64,000 nucleotides of DNA from Saccharomonospora amisosensis. Its GTDB lineage: Bacteria > Actinomycetota > Actinomycetes > Mycobacteriales > Pseudonocardiaceae. The translations under genes and the position numbers were made by a program. The notes below the pieces were generated by a model. It saw only the letters and a program-made list of their open reading frames with translations, had not been told where the DNA came from and did not search any database. Positions within the stretch are counted from its first letter, which is position 1; every line of letters begins with the position of its first letter. Positions 34,627-45,280 of the stretch are shown here, piece by piece. The DNA lies in contig NZ_JAAOYM010000001.1 in the NCBI RefSeq assembly GCF_011761185.1, positions 4,740,315-4,804,314 on the forward strand, given 5' to 3'.

Positions 34627-35646
34627 CTAGTGGGTACGTGCGACGAGGTAGTCGGTCACCGACTCGCAGGCGTCCCGCGCCGGAGAGGATGGCAACGCCT
34701 CCAGCTCCGTCCTCGCGCGCTGAGCGTAGTCGGAAAGGGTGACATGTGCGCGATCCAGACCACCAGAAGTCCGCAGCAGTTCGAGCGCTTCCGCCACCAG
34801 CGTGTCGTCGGTGATGGGGCCACCGAGTAGTTCGAAGAGCCTGGGATCGCAGTCCTCGTCGGCGAGCGCGTAGAGCATCGGCAGCGTCCGCACCCCTTCA
34901 CGCAGGTCCGTGCCCTGTGACTTGCCCAGTTCGCTCGAAGGGGACGCGATGTCGATGATGTCGTCGGAGATCTGGAACGCCGTGCCGATGATCTCGCCGA
35001 AGCGGTGCAGAGCCTCAGTGTGGTCGGCGGCGGCGCCGGACAGCATGCCGCCAAAGCGTCCGGCGGTGGCGATCAACGAACCGGTCTTCTGACCGATAAC
35101 GGAGAGGTAGTGCTCGACCGGGTCCTCACCGTGGCCAGGGCCGACCGTCTCACGCATCTGCCCGGTCACCAGCTCACCGAAAGTCTCGGCGATGATGCGG
35201 GCCGCGTCGGTGCCGAGGTCGGCGACCAGGCGCGAGGCATGTGCGAACAGGTAGTCGCCGGTCAGGATCGCCACCGTGTTGTCCCACCTGGCGTTCACGC
35301 TGAGCGCGCCGCGGCGCATCGTGGCCTCGTCCATGACGTCGTCGTGGTACAGCGTCGCCAGGTGCACCAGTTCCACCGCGGCGGCGGCGGTGATCACCGC
35401 ATCCCGGCCGCCTTCGCCGAACTCGGCTGCCAGCAACGTGAACATGGGCCGGAACCGCTTACCGCCCGCCTCGACCAGATGGCGTGCCGCCTCGTTGATC
35501 GCTTCGACATCACTGCGCACGACTTCGCGAAGCACGTCCTCCACGTCCTCGAGCCCGCCGACGAGCGAGCGCAGCAACGCCTCGTCGGCGATACGCAGCC
35601 CGACCGCAGCGCGCAACTCCTCAATGGCGCCATCACGCACTGACAC
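34627..35646 (-). CDS. Polyprenyl diphosphate synthase (long-chain, menaquinone side chain)
   Basis: 339 residues, GTG start. Both aspartate-rich motifs are present: YHDDVMDEA near residue 100 and FQISDDIIDIA near 225, with GGKRFRPM earlier for isopentenyl diphosphate binding. Small residues ahead of the first motif (AAAVELVHLATL) fit long-chain products. The closest mycobacterial counterpart by context is GrcC1, beside menJ and htpX, so it probably makes the nona- or octaprenyl tail of menaquinone. Exact chain length cannot be read. Confidence 0.88.
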   Translation of the reverse strand: MSVRDGAIEELRAAVGLRIADEALLRSLVGGLEDVEDVLREVVRSDVEAINEAARHLVEAGGKRFRPMFTLLAAEFGEGGRDAVITAAAAVELVHLATLYHDDVMDEATMRRGALSVNARWDNTVAILTGDYLFAHASRLVADLGTDAARIIAETFGELVTGQMRETVGPGHGEDPVEHYLSVIGQKTGSLIATAGRFGGMLSGAAADHTEALHRFGEIIGTAFQISDDIIDIASPSSELGKSQGTDLREGVRTLPMLYALADEDCDPRLFELLGGPITDDTLVAEALELLRTSGGLDRAHVTLSDYAQRARTELEALPSSPARDACESVTDYLVARTH

Positions 35647-36027
35647 GTCGGTTCCGCCCTTTCGGCACTGGGTTCAGGGTCCTCACCAGCCTAATGGGCC
35701 GTGCCGAAGGGCGGGTGACCCGCGTGACGCTGCCGACACCGGCAACCCCGCACAACACCGCGGAGTGCCGCACCACCACGCGATGTAGCGTGCTACAGTA
35801 CGCTCCGGCGGATGGACCACGGCCCACTGCGCCGATCAACGCAAGGACTGACCCGAAGATTATTGATCTTGAATCCCGTTCGATTTGAACATCTCATTGA
35901 CAGAAACACACAAAACGATCAGGTCATTGATCGACGAGAATCGGACGAAGAAGCTGGAACCGTGCTAACTTCTCCGTGGTCGAATACCGCGCGTAGCGAC
36001 AACAGTCACGACTTGGGGAGGGGCCAA
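35647..36027. other. AT-richer intergenic region before the ESX-associated genes
   Basis: No gene seen. The stretch from about 35850 to 35960 is notably AT-rich and holds ATTGATC at about 35862 and 35926; the promoter for the downstream four genes and, in its left part, the polyprenyl synthase promoter should be here. A GGGGAGGGG ribosome binding site ends the region. Confidence 0.35.
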
Positions 36028-36471
36028 GTGGTGCGGCAACCCGATGAGCGCTCCGAATTCGATCATGTTCCTTACGTGCCGTCCCAACGGGCCGTGGTGA
36101 CCGAGTTCGAGCGGATCGGCTCGGTCAGTAAATCATTCCCCGAAACGGGCGGCGAAGCAGGATTCGCCTTCACCGTTGAGGAACTCGAAGAACTGGCCGG
36201 TAAATGGGAATCGCTTGCCCACGAATACGAGCAGGCGAAGTCCCGTGCCAGGGCGATCGGCGACGTGGAGTCGCCCGCGTTGGACTACGCCAGCCGTGAC
36301 AATGCCGAAGCCGTTCGAACTTTCGCCGAGGCGCTGCAATTCGAACTCGAAACCCGAGCGAGTTTCTGTCGAGAAATGGAACGAAAATTCCGCGACGCCA
36401 CAGGGTCCTACCTGGCGGTCGACGCGGATGCCGCCACGACAGCACACCGGCGGGGAGGCGAGTTCCAATGA
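36028..36471 (+). CDS. ESX-associated helical protein (PE/WXG-like)
   Basis: 147 residues from a GTG at 36028 with GGGAGGGG upstream; a second GTG follows directly. After a variable N-terminus the protein is one helical hairpin-like unit (FTVEELEELAGKWESLAHEYEQAKSRARAIG, then AEAVRTFAEALQFELETRASFCREMERKFRDA). Lengths and heptads resemble the small helical partners of PPE-type substrates. It leads a run with a DUF3558 lipoprotein, a PPE-like protein and an EspG-like chaperone; its stop overlaps the lipoprotein start. Assignment is by context and helix pattern. Confidence 0.6.
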   Translation: MVRQPDERSEFDHVPYVPSQRAVVTEFERIGSVSKSFPETGGEAGFAFTVEELEELAGKWESLAHEYEQAKSRARAIGDVESPALDYASRDNAEAVRTFAEALQFELETRASFCREMERKFRDATGSYLAVDADAATTAHRRGGEFQ

Positions 36472-37073
36472 AGAGAGCCGCAGCGCTCGCCTGCACGATG
36501 GCTGTGCTGCTGACCGGTGCGGCATGCGCTCGCACCGTGCCGGGAACTGCCACCCTCGCACCCGTGGTGCGACAGAGCGACGAACTGCCGGGCTACGGCG
36601 CCCCGAAGGTCGAAAAACCGCTTGATATCGACTACTTCCTGGCCAACCCGTGTGCGGCGCTGACCGACGCGCAGATTGTCAAGTACTACGGGGAGGGAAA
36701 CGTGAAGTCTCCCAAGCTTGACGAAGCCACCGGCCCGGAATGCAGGTGGTACACGCCAAAACAAGGCCCAGCGGGCATCAACATCATTTATCCCGATATC
36801 CACGACTTGGGCCTGACCGCGTTGTACGACAGCAAGTACATGTACGCCTTCCTTTACGAGCTGGAACCTGTGGACGGGTACCCGGTGGTCGCCTACGGCA
36901 TCCTGGACGAGCGCGCGGAAGGCGAGTGCGCGCTCCGCATCGGTACCAGCGACCGCGCCACCATCGACGTCACGATACGTCTTGGTGAGCGCAAGATCGG
37001 AAAGCTTGATCCGTGCGAGGACGGGCGCGCCGTGGCGGTCGACATCATCCGAAACATCAAGGCGAGGAACTGA
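36468..37073 (+). CDS. DUF3558 lipoprotein
   Basis: 201 residues. A signal peptide with lipobox (LACTMAVLLTGAACA; Cys near residue 22) is followed by the DUF3558 core: NPCAALTDAQIVKYYGEG, GPECRWYTP, and DPCEDGRAVAVDIIRNI at the end, with four cysteines able to form disulfides. Such secreted lipoproteins are abundant in Pseudonocardiaceae next to ESX genes; the function is unknown. Confidence 0.85.
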   Translation: MKRAAALACTMAVLLTGAACARTVPGTATLAPVVRQSDELPGYGAPKVEKPLDIDYFLANPCAALTDAQIVKYYGEGNVKSPKLDEATGPECRWYTPKQGPAGINIIYPDIHDLGLTALYDSKYMYAFLYELEPVDGYPVVAYGILDERAEGECALRIGTSDRATIDVTIRLGERKIGKLDPCEDGRAVAVDIIRNIKARN

Positions 37074-37074
37074 C

Positions 37075-38289
37075 ATGGCCGCCGAACTTCAGCTCAGCGC
37101 CTCGCAGATCTACGAGCAGATCACCGGCGGCGCTGGTACGGACAAACTCGCCGAGGCACAACGGGCCGCAGGTGAACTGCGGCGCAAGCTGAGCGAGTAC
37201 ACGAACGAGCTAACGGCACTTGCCGAGCAGGTGAACGAAGCCTGGCACGGAACAACTGGTCGGCTCGCGGAGAATGCCGCTCTGCTGCTGGCTGTCCGAT
37301 CCGGGCGAGACAGCGAGGAACTCCGTAGGGCCGCGGTAGCCCTGCTCCAGCAGATCGACGCCTTCGACACGGTCAGGCGGGGCGTGGTCCCCGTGCCGCC
37401 GGAACCACCCAGGATCAGTACCGACGGGCTGGCCGCGTATCTCAGCGGCCACGCCAGCTACTTCGAGGAGCTCGCCGCCTACCGGATGGCAACGCAGAAC
37501 AACATCCGGGCCTTCGCCGCATATCACGAGGCGAGCGTGGCCAACGGCAACGCGATGCCCACTACGGTTTCGCTCGCGATGGTTCCTGGCGCGAACATCG
37601 AACGCGCAGCATTCACCCCGTCTGCAATTACGGAGAGGAACGCCGGGGATGCGCAGGGCGCGCAGGACACGGAGAACACGGACAACGCCGACACCCGAAC
37701 CGCGCTGACTTCCCGTAGCGAGTCGGGTACCTCACCCCGGCGCAGTGGCGAGTCACCGACCCGTGAAACCGGCACCCCGATGGACGGCCAGTTTCCCGAA
37801 ACCCCGGACGGCGCCGCTGCCTCGCCCGCGAACCAGCATGGACCCGTGCGGGTAGCAGCGAGCCCCACGACCGTTGCTGTCGATTCGTCGAGCACCGTGC
37901 GGTTGCCGCACGCCTCGGAAACCGCGTCGGTCGAGTCGGCGCGACCCACCCCGCGCGGCAACGGCGACAGTGGCGGCGCTGGTTTCAACGAGTTGGTCGG
38001 GCGAGGCCCCGACGCTCCCCACCGGACTCCCCCACCACCGGGCCCCCGTGGCGGGCTCAGGGGTGCGTCCCCCGCTCAGCCGAACGGCATGCCTCCCGCC
38101 GGCGGACAGCCTGGCGGGAACCGTGGTGCCACGGGTGTGCCGCTCGGGGCCGCCTCACCCCGTCGCGGCGAGGACGACCGAGAACGCAAGCGCCCGGCAT
38201 ACCTGCTCGAGCCTGACCCGGACGAAACCTTCGCGGGCCCTCATGAACGGACCGTGCCTCCCGTTGTCGGTGACCGCCCGGAGCGGTGA
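37075..38289 (+). CDS. PPE-like ESX substrate with long disordered C-terminus
   Basis: 404 residues. The N-terminal 170 residues are helical with a WHG turn (QVNEAWHGTTGRLAENAALL) in the position of the WxG motif of ESX substrates, flanked by helices of the PPE type (LQLSASQIYEQITGGAGTDK). The remaining 230 residues are Pro/Gly/Ser/Thr-rich and presumably unfolded. Between the DUF3558 lipoprotein and an EspG-like gene it should be a secreted ESX (type VII) substrate. No ESX core genes are in the window. Confidence 0.75.
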   Translation: MAAELQLSASQIYEQITGGAGTDKLAEAQRAAGELRRKLSEYTNELTALAEQVNEAWHGTTGRLAENAALLLAVRSGRDSEELRRAAVALLQQIDAFDTVRRGVVPVPPEPPRISTDGLAAYLSGHASYFEELAAYRMATQNNIRAFAAYHEASVANGNAMPTTVSLAMVPGANIERAAFTPSAITERNAGDAQGAQDTENTDNADTRTALTSRSESGTSPRRSGESPTRETGTPMDGQFPETPDGAAASPANQHGPVRVAASPTTVAVDSSSTVRLPHASETASVESARPTPRGNGDSGGAGFNELVGRGPDAPHRTPPPPGPRGGLRGASPAQPNGMPPAGGQPGGNRGATGVPLGAASPRRGEDDRERKRPAYLLEPDPDETFAGPHERTVPPVVGDRPER

Positions 38290-38292
38290 GCC

Positions 38293-38991
38293 GTGCGCGT
38301 GGAACTGCCGCTGGACACGCTGCTGACGGCGATGTCGTTGGCAGGATGCGGCGAGCCACATCTCGTCTTCGCGGGCGGCGAGCGATACGTGCCGCCCTCC
38401 GCCGCCGACCGGGTCCGGCGGGAAGCGCTCGACGAACTCGCCTCGCTCGGACTGGCCACCAGCGGTGGGCTGGACCGTGGTTTCGAGGACGTACTGCGCA
38501 CACTCGACCGTCCGCATACCGAGTACATCGCGCATGTTCGCGCGGGTGACCGGCAGTACGGGATGCTCGTGGCGGTGCGGGGCCGCTCAGCGACCATCGC
38601 TGTTCGCGAGAAGGGCAGCGTGCGCCTGCATCGGGTGCGTGAAACGGATTACGCGGCCGTGCTTGTCAATCGCCTGCCCCCGGCCGCACCCGCCGAGTTC
38701 ACACCGTTCTCCGTGCCGAGGCGGGAGATCCGGGACGAGCCCACCAGCCAGGGCGCCCGCGAACTGGTACGCATCCTGACGGGGTCGAGCAGCGGACTCG
38801 GCTACCTGCACGTGGCCCGCCGCCCGGGCGGGGACAGCCGCACGGAGGCCCCCGAGGCGATCTGCTATGTGGACGCCGAAGCAGGCCGGGTGGGCATCGC
38901 GCCCTCGGACGGCGACCACTTCACGGTGTTCCCCGGCGACGAGACCCGCCTCACGGGCAGGCTCGCCGCCGTACGTGCCACGCTTCGGTGA
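38293..38991 (+). CDS. EspG-family ESX secretion chaperone
   Basis: 232 residues from a GTG three bases after the PPE-like gene. EspG proteins are cytosolic chaperones that bind the tip of PPE proteins before type VII secretion. The pattern fits: ELPLDTLLTAMSLAGCGEPHLVF, a central strand-rich part (EYIAHVRAGDRQYGMLVAVRG), and the RGELVRIL-like GARELVRILTG segment with a C-terminal GRLAAVRATL. Probable chaperone of the upstream PPE-like protein. Confidence 0.82.
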   Translation: MRVELPLDTLLTAMSLAGCGEPHLVFAGGERYVPPSAADRVRREALDELASLGLATSGGLDRGFEDVLRTLDRPHTEYIAHVRAGDRQYGMLVAVRGRSATIAVREKGSVRLHRVRETDYAAVLVNRLPPAAPAEFTPFSVPRREIRDEPTSQGARELVRILTGSSSGLGYLHVARRPGGDSRTEAPEAICYVDAEAGRVGIAPSDGDHFTVFPGDETRLTGRLAAVRATLR

Positions 38992-38992
38992 G

Positions 38993-40567
38993 CTACGAGG
39001 TGAGCGCGAACCCGCCGGAGCCCGCCCAGTCGAGCGCGAACGTCGGTGCGATGCCGAGCAGCAAGGTCACCACGACGCCGAGGGTGATGGCCGCCGTGGT
39101 GAACGCGCCGGGCACGCTCACCGTCGGCCCGTCGGGCGCGGGCTCGGAGAAGTACATCAGCACCACCACCCGCAGGTAGAAGAACGCGGCGACTGCGCTG
39201 AACACCAGCGCGATCACCACAAGCGGCGCCATACCGTCGGACAGCGCGGCGGAGAAAACCACGAACTTGCCGACGAAACCACTGGTCAGTGGAATACCGG
39301 CCAGCGCGAGTAGCAGGAAGGTGAACACCGCGGCGAGCACCGGAGAGCGCTTGGCCAGCCCCGCCCACGCCGAAAGGTGGGTCGCCTCCCCCGTGGAGTC
39401 GCGCACGAGCGAGACCACCCCGAACGCCGCCAGCGTGGTGAAGCCGTAAGCCAGCAGGTAGAACATCGTGCCGGAAAGGCCGTCCTCGGTCAGCGCCATG
39501 GTGCCGATGAGCAGGAAGCCCGCATGAGCGACCGAGGAGTAGGCGATCATCCGCTTCACGTCGGTCTGTGTGAGGCCGAGTACCGCGCCGATCACCATCG
39601 ACACGATCGCGACCGCCCACAGCACGCCCCGCCACTCCCAACTGGTGGACTCGAAAGCGACCGTCAGTACCCGGAGCATGCCACCGAACGCGGCGACCTT
39701 CGTGCACGCCGCCATGAAGGCCGTCACCGGCGTCGGCGCACCCTGGTAGACATCCGGTGTCCAGGTGTGGAACGGTCCGACCGACGCCTTGAAAAGCAGG
39801 CCCACCATCAGCAGGCCGAAGCCCGCGAACAGCAGCGTGTCGGAGCGGTCGGTACCCGCCGTGGCGTTGGCGATCTCGGTGAACCGCACCGAACCCGCGT
39901 AGCCGTACAGCAGAGCTAAACCGTAAAGGAAGAACGCGCTGGCGAAGGCACCTAGCAGGAAGTACTTCACCGCCGCTTCCTGGGACAGCAACCTGCGCCT
40001 GCGGGCGAGGCCCACCATCAGATACAGCGGCAGGCTCAGCACTTCCAGCGCCACGAACATGGTGAGCAGGTCGTTGGCCGCGGTGAACACCATCATGCCG
40101 CCGAGCGCGAACAGGCTCAGCGGGAAGACCTCGGTCTGCATGCCGGTGGAACCGACCTGGGCACGGTCCTGGATGGTGCCGGGGCTGATGCCCGCCTCCG
40201 CGACGAAGGAGCCGCCTGGCTCCACCGAGCGGTCCGCGATCAGCAGCAGCGCCGCGACCGACAGCGCCAGCAGCGTGCCCCACAGGAACAGCGCGGGCCG
40301 ATCCACCGAGATCGTGCCGCTGAAAGTGGTCACTCCGGCAGGAGGCGAACTGCTGGCGTAGGCGGCCAGCGCGGCCCCGGCGGCGACCAGCGCGAGCAGG
40401 CTCAGCACCACCTGACTGGACCAGCGCTGGTGCTTCGGCAGAAATGCCTCAAGCAACACCCCGAGGCACGCGGCACCGAGCACGATCAGTATCGGCAGCA
40501 CCGCCGCGTAATCGATGCCCGGCGCGTCCATGCGCTCGGCCTGCTGTGCGAGAAGAACGTTCATCAC
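38993..40567 (-). CDS. nuoN: NADH-quinone oxidoreductase subunit N
   Basis: 524 residues, about 14 membrane helices, antiporter-like proton-pumping subunit of complex I. FKASVGPFHTWTPDVYQGAPTPVTAFMAACTKVAAF holds the conserved helix with the key Lys and Pro residues. Last gene of the minus-strand nuo operon. Confidence 0.95.
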   Translation of the reverse strand: MMNVLLAQQAERMDAPGIDYAAVLPILIVLGAACLGVLLEAFLPKHQRWSSQVVLSLLALVAAGAALAAYASSSPPAGVTTFSGTISVDRPALFLWGTLLALSVAALLLIADRSVEPGGSFVAEAGISPGTIQDRAQVGSTGMQTEVFPLSLFALGGMMVFTAANDLLTMFVALEVLSLPLYLMVGLARRRRLLSQEAAVKYFLLGAFASAFFLYGLALLYGYAGSVRFTEIANATAGTDRSDTLLFAGFGLLMVGLLFKASVGPFHTWTPDVYQGAPTPVTAFMAACTKVAAFGGMLRVLTVAFESTSWEWRGVLWAVAIVSMVIGAVLGLTQTDVKRMIAYSSVAHAGFLLIGTMALTEDGLSGTMFYLLAYGFTTLAAFGVVSLVRDSTGEATHLSAWAGLAKRSPVLAAVFTFLLLALAGIPLTSGFVGKFVVFSAALSDGMAPLVVIALVFSAVAAFFYLRVVVLMYFSEPAPDGPTVSVPGAFTTAAITLGVVVTLLLGIAPTFALDWAGSGGFALTS

Positions 40568-40575
40568 GGCTGGAA

Positions 40576-42123
40576 CTACCTTTCCTGCACCGCTGAGACG
40601 GTCGCCTCCATCGATGGCGTGACCGTGTCGAGCACCGGCTTCGGGTAGAAGCCGAGCCCGACGATCAACACCACGAGCGGGGCGAGCACGGCGATTTCCT
40701 TGCCGGACAGGTCACGGATTGCCTTCTTGGCGCCGACGTCTGGTGCCACCGCGGTGCCGGGGCCACCGCCGACGCCGACCAGCGCGTCACCACGCACCGG
40801 GCCGGTCATGATCCGCTGGTACAGCCACAGCACGTATGCGGCGGCGAGCACCATGCCCACCGTCGCGATGATCGCGTAGACCGGCCTTGAGTCGAACGCC
40901 CCGATGAGCACGAGGAACTCGCTGATGAAGGAACTCGTGCCTGGCAACGACAACGTCGATAGGCCCGCGATGAGCAGCATGCCGCCGAGAATCGGTGTCA
41001 CCTTGAACATGCCACCGTAGTCCGAGATCCGGGTGGACCCGCCCCTGGTCGCGACGATGCCGATCACCAGGATCAGCATGCCGGTGGCGAGGCTGTGGTT
41101 GAGCATGTACGTGGCCGACCCGACCACCGACTGCGTCGTTAAGGCGAAGATGCCCAGCGCGATGAATCCGAAGTGGGCGATCGAAACGTAGGCGAGGAAA
41201 CGCTTCATGTCCTGCTGCCCGGCCGCCAGGATCGCACCGTAGATCACACCGATGACGGCGAGCACGAGCACCAGCGGCGCGAGCTGCGAACTGGCGTCGG
41301 GGAACATCGGCAGGTTGTAGCGCAGGAACCCGAACGTGCCGACCTTGTCGAGGACACCGATCAGCAGCACGGTGACCGCGATCGGTGCCTGCCCCGCGGC
41401 GTCGGGCAGCCAGGTGTGGAACGGCACCAGCGGCGCCTTGATGGCGAACGCGACGAAGAAACCGAGGAACAGCCAGACCTGTGTGGTGGCGGGTGCTTCG
41501 CTCACCACACTCACCAGCGTGGCCCAGTCGAACGTTCCGCTTCCGAGTTCGTCGGCGGCCAGCACGTACGCCCCGATGACGGAGGCCAGCATGATGAGCC
41601 CGCCGAGGAAGGAGTACAGGAAGAACTTCACCGCGGCGTACTGCCGCCTCGGCCCGCCGTAGAAGCCGATGAGGAAGTACATCGGCACCAGCATGATCTC
41701 GAACAGCACGTAGAACAGGAACACGTCGGTCGCCGCGAACACGGAGATCGTCAAAGCCTGCTGTAGCAGGATCAGCGAAAGGAACCCACCGACGGAGCGG
41801 CCTTCCGGCAGCCGATCGGTTGAGCGCAGCGCACCGATCACGATCGGCACGAGGAGCGCGATCACGGCGATCATCAGCAACGCGATGCCGTCGATGCCGA
41901 ACGAGATGTGGATACCGAACGCCGGAATCCAGTCCATCGACGTGGCCTGCTGGATTCGCTCGCCCCCTGGGTCGTAGGCCAGCCACAGCGGAACGACCAG
42001 CAGTAACTCCAGCACCGCGACCGCGAGCGCTACCACGGTGGCCATGCGCTCGTTACCGCGCAGCCCCGCGACCGCGATGGCGCCCGCGAGCGGCAGCAGG
42101 ATCAGGGCCACAAGCCAACTCAT
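40576..42123 (-). CDS. nuoM: NADH-quinone oxidoreductase subunit M
   Basis: 515 residues, multi-pass antiporter-like subunit. [18 protein letters not shown] contains the conserved Glu of helix 5 and [26 protein letters not shown] the broken helix. Start overlaps the nuoL stop by four bases (ATGA). Confidence 0.96.
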   Translation of the reverse strand: MSWLVALILLPLAGAIAVAGLRGNERMATVVALAVAVLELLLVVPLWLAYDPGGERIQQATSMDWIPAFGIHISFGIDGIALLMIAVIALLVPIVIGALRSTDRLPEGRSVGGFLSLILLQQALTISVFAATDVFLFYVLFEIMLVPMYFLIGFYGGPRRQYAAVKFFLYSFLGGLIMLASVIGAYVLAADELGSGTFDWATLVSVVSEAPATTQVWLFLGFFVAFAIKAPLVPFHTWLPDAAGQAPIAVTVLLIGVLDKVGTFGFLRYNLPMFPDASSQLAPLVLVLAVIGVIYGAILAAGQQDMKRFLAYVSIAHFGFIALGIFALTTQSVVGSATYMLNHSLATGMLILVIGIVATRGGSTRISDYGGMFKVTPILGGMLLIAGLSTLSLPGTSSFISEFLVLIGAFDSRPVYAIIATVGMVLAAAYVLWLYQRIMTGPVRGDALVGVGGGPGTAVAPDVGAKKAIRDLSGKEIAVLAPLVVLIVGLGFYPKPVLDTVTPSMEATVSAVQER

Positions 42124-44018
42124 GAGAACCTCACCAGGAGCAGGGCGGCGACCAGCAGGAAGGAGCCGCCGAGCATGGAAAGCGCGTAGGAACGGACGAA
42201 CCCGGTCTGCAACCTTCGCAGCCGGCCGGAGCCGCCGCCGAACGCCGCCGCGATCCCGTTGACGGCGCCGTCGACGCCGCGGTTGTCGAGGAACACGGCG
42301 AACCGGGTGGCCCAGAGGCCGGGTGTGGCGACAAGAGCCTCGTTGAGCGCGTTGCCGTAGAGGTCCTTACGTGCGGCACGCACCGGCCAGGACACGTTCT
42401 GCGGCCGCTCGATCGACACCTCTCGCCTGCCGAACAGGGCCCACGCCAGCAGCACACCGAGCGCGGACAGTCCGACGGTCAGCCAGGGGATCAGCGCGTG
42501 CGGCAACACGCCGTGCTCGGACTCGGCGAGTTCACCCACCGAAGGCGTGAGGAACTCGGCGAGCGCGCCGCCCGAGACGAGCAGGAAGCCCGCCGCCACC
42601 GAGCCAACGGCCAGCACGATCATCGGGATAGTCATCACCGGTGGCGACTCGTGCGGATGGAACTGCCTGCCGTCCGAGGACGTGGTCTCCCGCCAACGCT
42701 GCTTGCCGAAGAACGTGAGCAAGACCAGGCGCGTCATGTAGAAGCCGGTGATCCCGGCGGCGAGCAGCGCGGAGCCGCCGAACACCCAGCCACGCCAACC
42801 CTCCTGGCCGAACGCCGCCTCGATGATGGCGTCCTTGGTGTAGAAGCCGGAAAGGAACGGGAATCCGATGATGGCGAGGTAGCCGAGACCGAACGTGGCG
42901 AACGTGATCGGCATGCTCTTGTAGAGCCCGCCGAACTTGCGCATGTCCACCTCGTCGTTCATGCCGTGCATGACCGATCCCGCGCCGAGGAACAACCCGG
43001 CCTTGAAGAAGCCGTGGGTCAAAAGGTGCGCGATCCCGAGCGCGTAACCGAACGGGCCGAGCCCCACCGCGAGCATCATGTACCCGATCTGACTCACCGT
43101 GGAGTAGGCGAGCACCTTCTTGATGTCGTCGTAGGCACAGCCGATGATCGAGCCGAGCAGCAGCGTGAAGGCACCGATGATGGTGACCATCAGCCTGCCG
43201 TCCTCGGTCAGGTTGTAGATCGGCGCGGAACGGGCGATGAGATACACACCGGCCGTGACCATGGTCGCTGCGTGGATGAGTGCCGAGACCGGGGTCGGAC
43301 CCTCCATGGCGTCAGGCAACCACGCCTGTAGCGGGAACTGGCCGGACTTGCCGACCGCGCCAAGCAACAGCAGCAGACCGATCGCGGTGACCACACCCGG
43401 CGAGACGTCACCGATCCCGGCGAAGACCTCGGAGTAGGCGGTGCTGCCGATGTACTTGAACATCAAGAAGATCGCCAGCGCCAGCCCGACGTCGCCGACG
43501 CGGTTCATCAGGAACGCCTTCTTCGCCGCTGTCGCCGCCGACGGCCTGTCCTGGTACCAGCCGATCAGCAGGTAGGACGCCAGCCCGACGCCTTCCCAAC
43601 CCAGGTACAGCGTCACGAAGCTGTTGCTGAGCACCAGCACCAGCATCGCCGCGACGAACAGGTTGAGGTAGCCGAAGAACCGGCGCCGGTCGGCGTCCTC
43701 GGACATGTAGCCGACCGAGTAGATGTGGATCAGCGACCCGACCCCGGTGACCAGCAACACGAAGGTCATGGACAGCGGGTCGATCCGCAGTCCGAAGTCG
43801 ACCTGCAGGGCCTCGACGGGAATCCACGAGTAGACGGTGGTGTCCACGGTTTCGGCGAAGGAGTTGCCGAGGAACATCGCGAGCCCGTAGGCGAACGACG
43901 CGACGACGGTAGCGATGCCGAGCAGGTGTCCCCACGCGTTGGTCCGCTTACCTCCCGCAAGCAGGATGAGCGCACCGAGCGCGGGGAACGCCACCAGCAG
44001 CCACGATGATGCGATCAA
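42120..44018 (-). CDS. nuoL: NADH-quinone oxidoreductase subunit L
   Basis: 632 residues, the distal antiporter-like pump with the long lateral helix at the C-terminus. [19 protein letters not shown] and [38 protein letters not shown] are the family signatures. Preceded by a 117-base gap to nuoK, the second largest spacer in the distal half of the operon. Confidence 0.96.
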   Translation of the reverse strand: MIASSWLLVAFPALGALILLAGGKRTNAWGHLLGIATVVASFAYGLAMFLGNSFAETVDTTVYSWIPVEALQVDFGLRIDPLSMTFVLLVTGVGSLIHIYSVGYMSEDADRRRFFGYLNLFVAAMLVLVLSNSFVTLYLGWEGVGLASYLLIGWYQDRPSAATAAKKAFLMNRVGDVGLALAIFLMFKYIGSTAYSEVFAGIGDVSPGVVTAIGLLLLLGAVGKSGQFPLQAWLPDAMEGPTPVSALIHAATMVTAGVYLIARSAPIYNLTEDGRLMVTIIGAFTLLLGSIIGCAYDDIKKVLAYSTVSQIGYMMLAVGLGPFGYALGIAHLLTHGFFKAGLFLGAGSVMHGMNDEVDMRKFGGLYKSMPITFATFGLGYLAIIGFPFLSGFYTKDAIIEAAFGQEGWRGWVFGGSALLAAGITGFYMTRLVLLTFFGKQRWRETTSSDGRQFHPHESPPVMTIPMIVLAVGSVAAGFLLVSGGALAEFLTPSVGELAESEHGVLPHALIPWLTVGLSALGVLLAWALFGRREVSIERPQNVSWPVRAARKDLYGNALNEALVATPGLWATRFAVFLDNRGVDGAVNGIAAAFGGGSGRLRRLQTGFVRSYALSMLGGSFLLVAALLLVRFS

Positions 44019-44135
44019 GGCTCAACCCCTAGTTCGTCTTCGCTCGATTCCGGCACAGCTGCGCGTCTCACTCGGCCGCACTCGATCGATGCTCGCAGCG
44101 CTGTCATCTGGGCCTTCATCTGGGCATTCATCTCG

Positions 44136-44435
44136 CTAGTACTTCAGCAGGTTCGTGTCGTCGACCGAAGCCGATCGGCGGGTGCGGAAGATCGACATGA
44201 TGATCGCGAGCCCGACGACCACCTCGGCGGCGGCGACAACCATCACGAAGAAGGCCATCACCTGACCGTCGACGGAACCGTTGATGCGCGCGAACGTCAC
44301 CAGCGAGAGGTTCACCGCGTTGAGCATGAGCTCGATGCACATGAACACCACGATGGCGTTGCGCCTGACCAGCACGCCCACAGCCCCGATGGTGAACAAC
44401 AGCGCCGAAAGCAGCAGGTAGTACGTCGGGGTCAC
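44136..44435 (-). CDS. nuoK: NADH-quinone oxidoreductase subunit K
   Basis: 99 residues, three membrane helices; [19 protein letters not shown] carries the conserved Glu of the proton path, and a second Glu lies in [11 protein letters not shown]. Start overlaps the nuoJ stop. Confidence 0.96.
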   Translation of the reverse strand: MTPTYYLLLSALLFTIGAVGVLVRRNAIVVFMCIELMLNAVNLSLVTFARINGSVDGQVMAFFVMVVAAAEVVVGLAIIMSIFRTRRSASVDDTNLLKY

Positions 44436-45280
44436 TTGTCATCCCCTTCCGTGTCCTTACCGACGAGAGCGTGCGCGTCCGGTTTGGGCACCTCACCCGC
44501 CACCTGCTTGCGCTCCGCCTCCAGCTTCGCGGTCGGCGTGGACTCGATGAGTTCGGAAAGCGACTCCGGCGCGATCGAACCGTCGGGCAGCAGCGCGGGA
44601 GTAGCCACCGAGTTGGCGGTGGCGAACACACCCGGCCCCGGCTTGGGCGACGGGCGCTCGTACTCACCGCGGAACCGTGCTTCGACCAGTTCCCGCTGGC
44701 TTCGCTTGCCACCCCTGCCGTGCCTGGAGGTGAACGACAGCACCATGCCCGCCATCGCGGCGGTGATCAGCAGCGCGGAGGTCAGTTCGAACGGGAACAG
44801 GTAGTCGCTGAAGATGATCCGGCCGAGCCCACCAGCGCCGCCACCTTCCGGGCTCCACGGGTTGAGCGGCTGCGCCGGAGTGACGTCGGCGACCGCCCTC
44901 GTCAGCGCGGCCGCGAGCAGTCCGGCCACACCGATTCCGAGCACACCCGCGGCGAGTCGCTGCCCCCGAAGCACCTCGACCACAGAGTCCGAAGACTCCC
45001 TGCCCACGAGCATCAGCACGAACAGGAACAGCATCATGATCGCGCCGGTGTAGACGATGATCTGCGTGAAGCCGAGGAACTGCGCCTGCTGTGTCAGGTA
45101 GAGCAACCCGAGCGAAAGCATCGTCAGCACCAGCCACAGCGCCGAGTGCACCGCGTTGCGGGCGAACACCATGCCCAGCGCACCCGCGAGCGCCAGCGGG
45201 CCGAGAATCCAGAACGCCACGGCCTCGCCCGTCGACACGGTCGCGTCCGCACCTGCCTGCGCGAGCACCGGCGCGATCAT
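44432..45280 (-). CDS. nuoJ: NADH-quinone oxidoreductase subunit J
   Basis: 282 residues, five membrane helices; [26 protein letters not shown] is the helix with the pi-bulge. A long hydrophilic C-terminus of about 100 residues follows, as in other actinobacteria. Overlaps nuoI and nuoK. Confidence 0.95.
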   Translation of the reverse strand: MIAPVLAQAGADATVSTGEAVAFWILGPLALAGALGMVFARNAVHSALWLVLTMLSLGLLYLTQQAQFLGFTQIIVYTGAIMMLFLFVLMLVGRESSDSVVEVLRGQRLAAGVLGIGVAGLLAAALTRAVADVTPAQPLNPWSPEGGGAGGLGRIIFSDYLFPFELTSALLITAAMAGMVLSFTSRHGRGGKRSQRELVEARFRGEYERPSPKPGPGVFATANSVATPALLPDGSIAPESLSELIESTPTAKLEAERKQVAGEVPKPDAHALVGKDTEGDDK

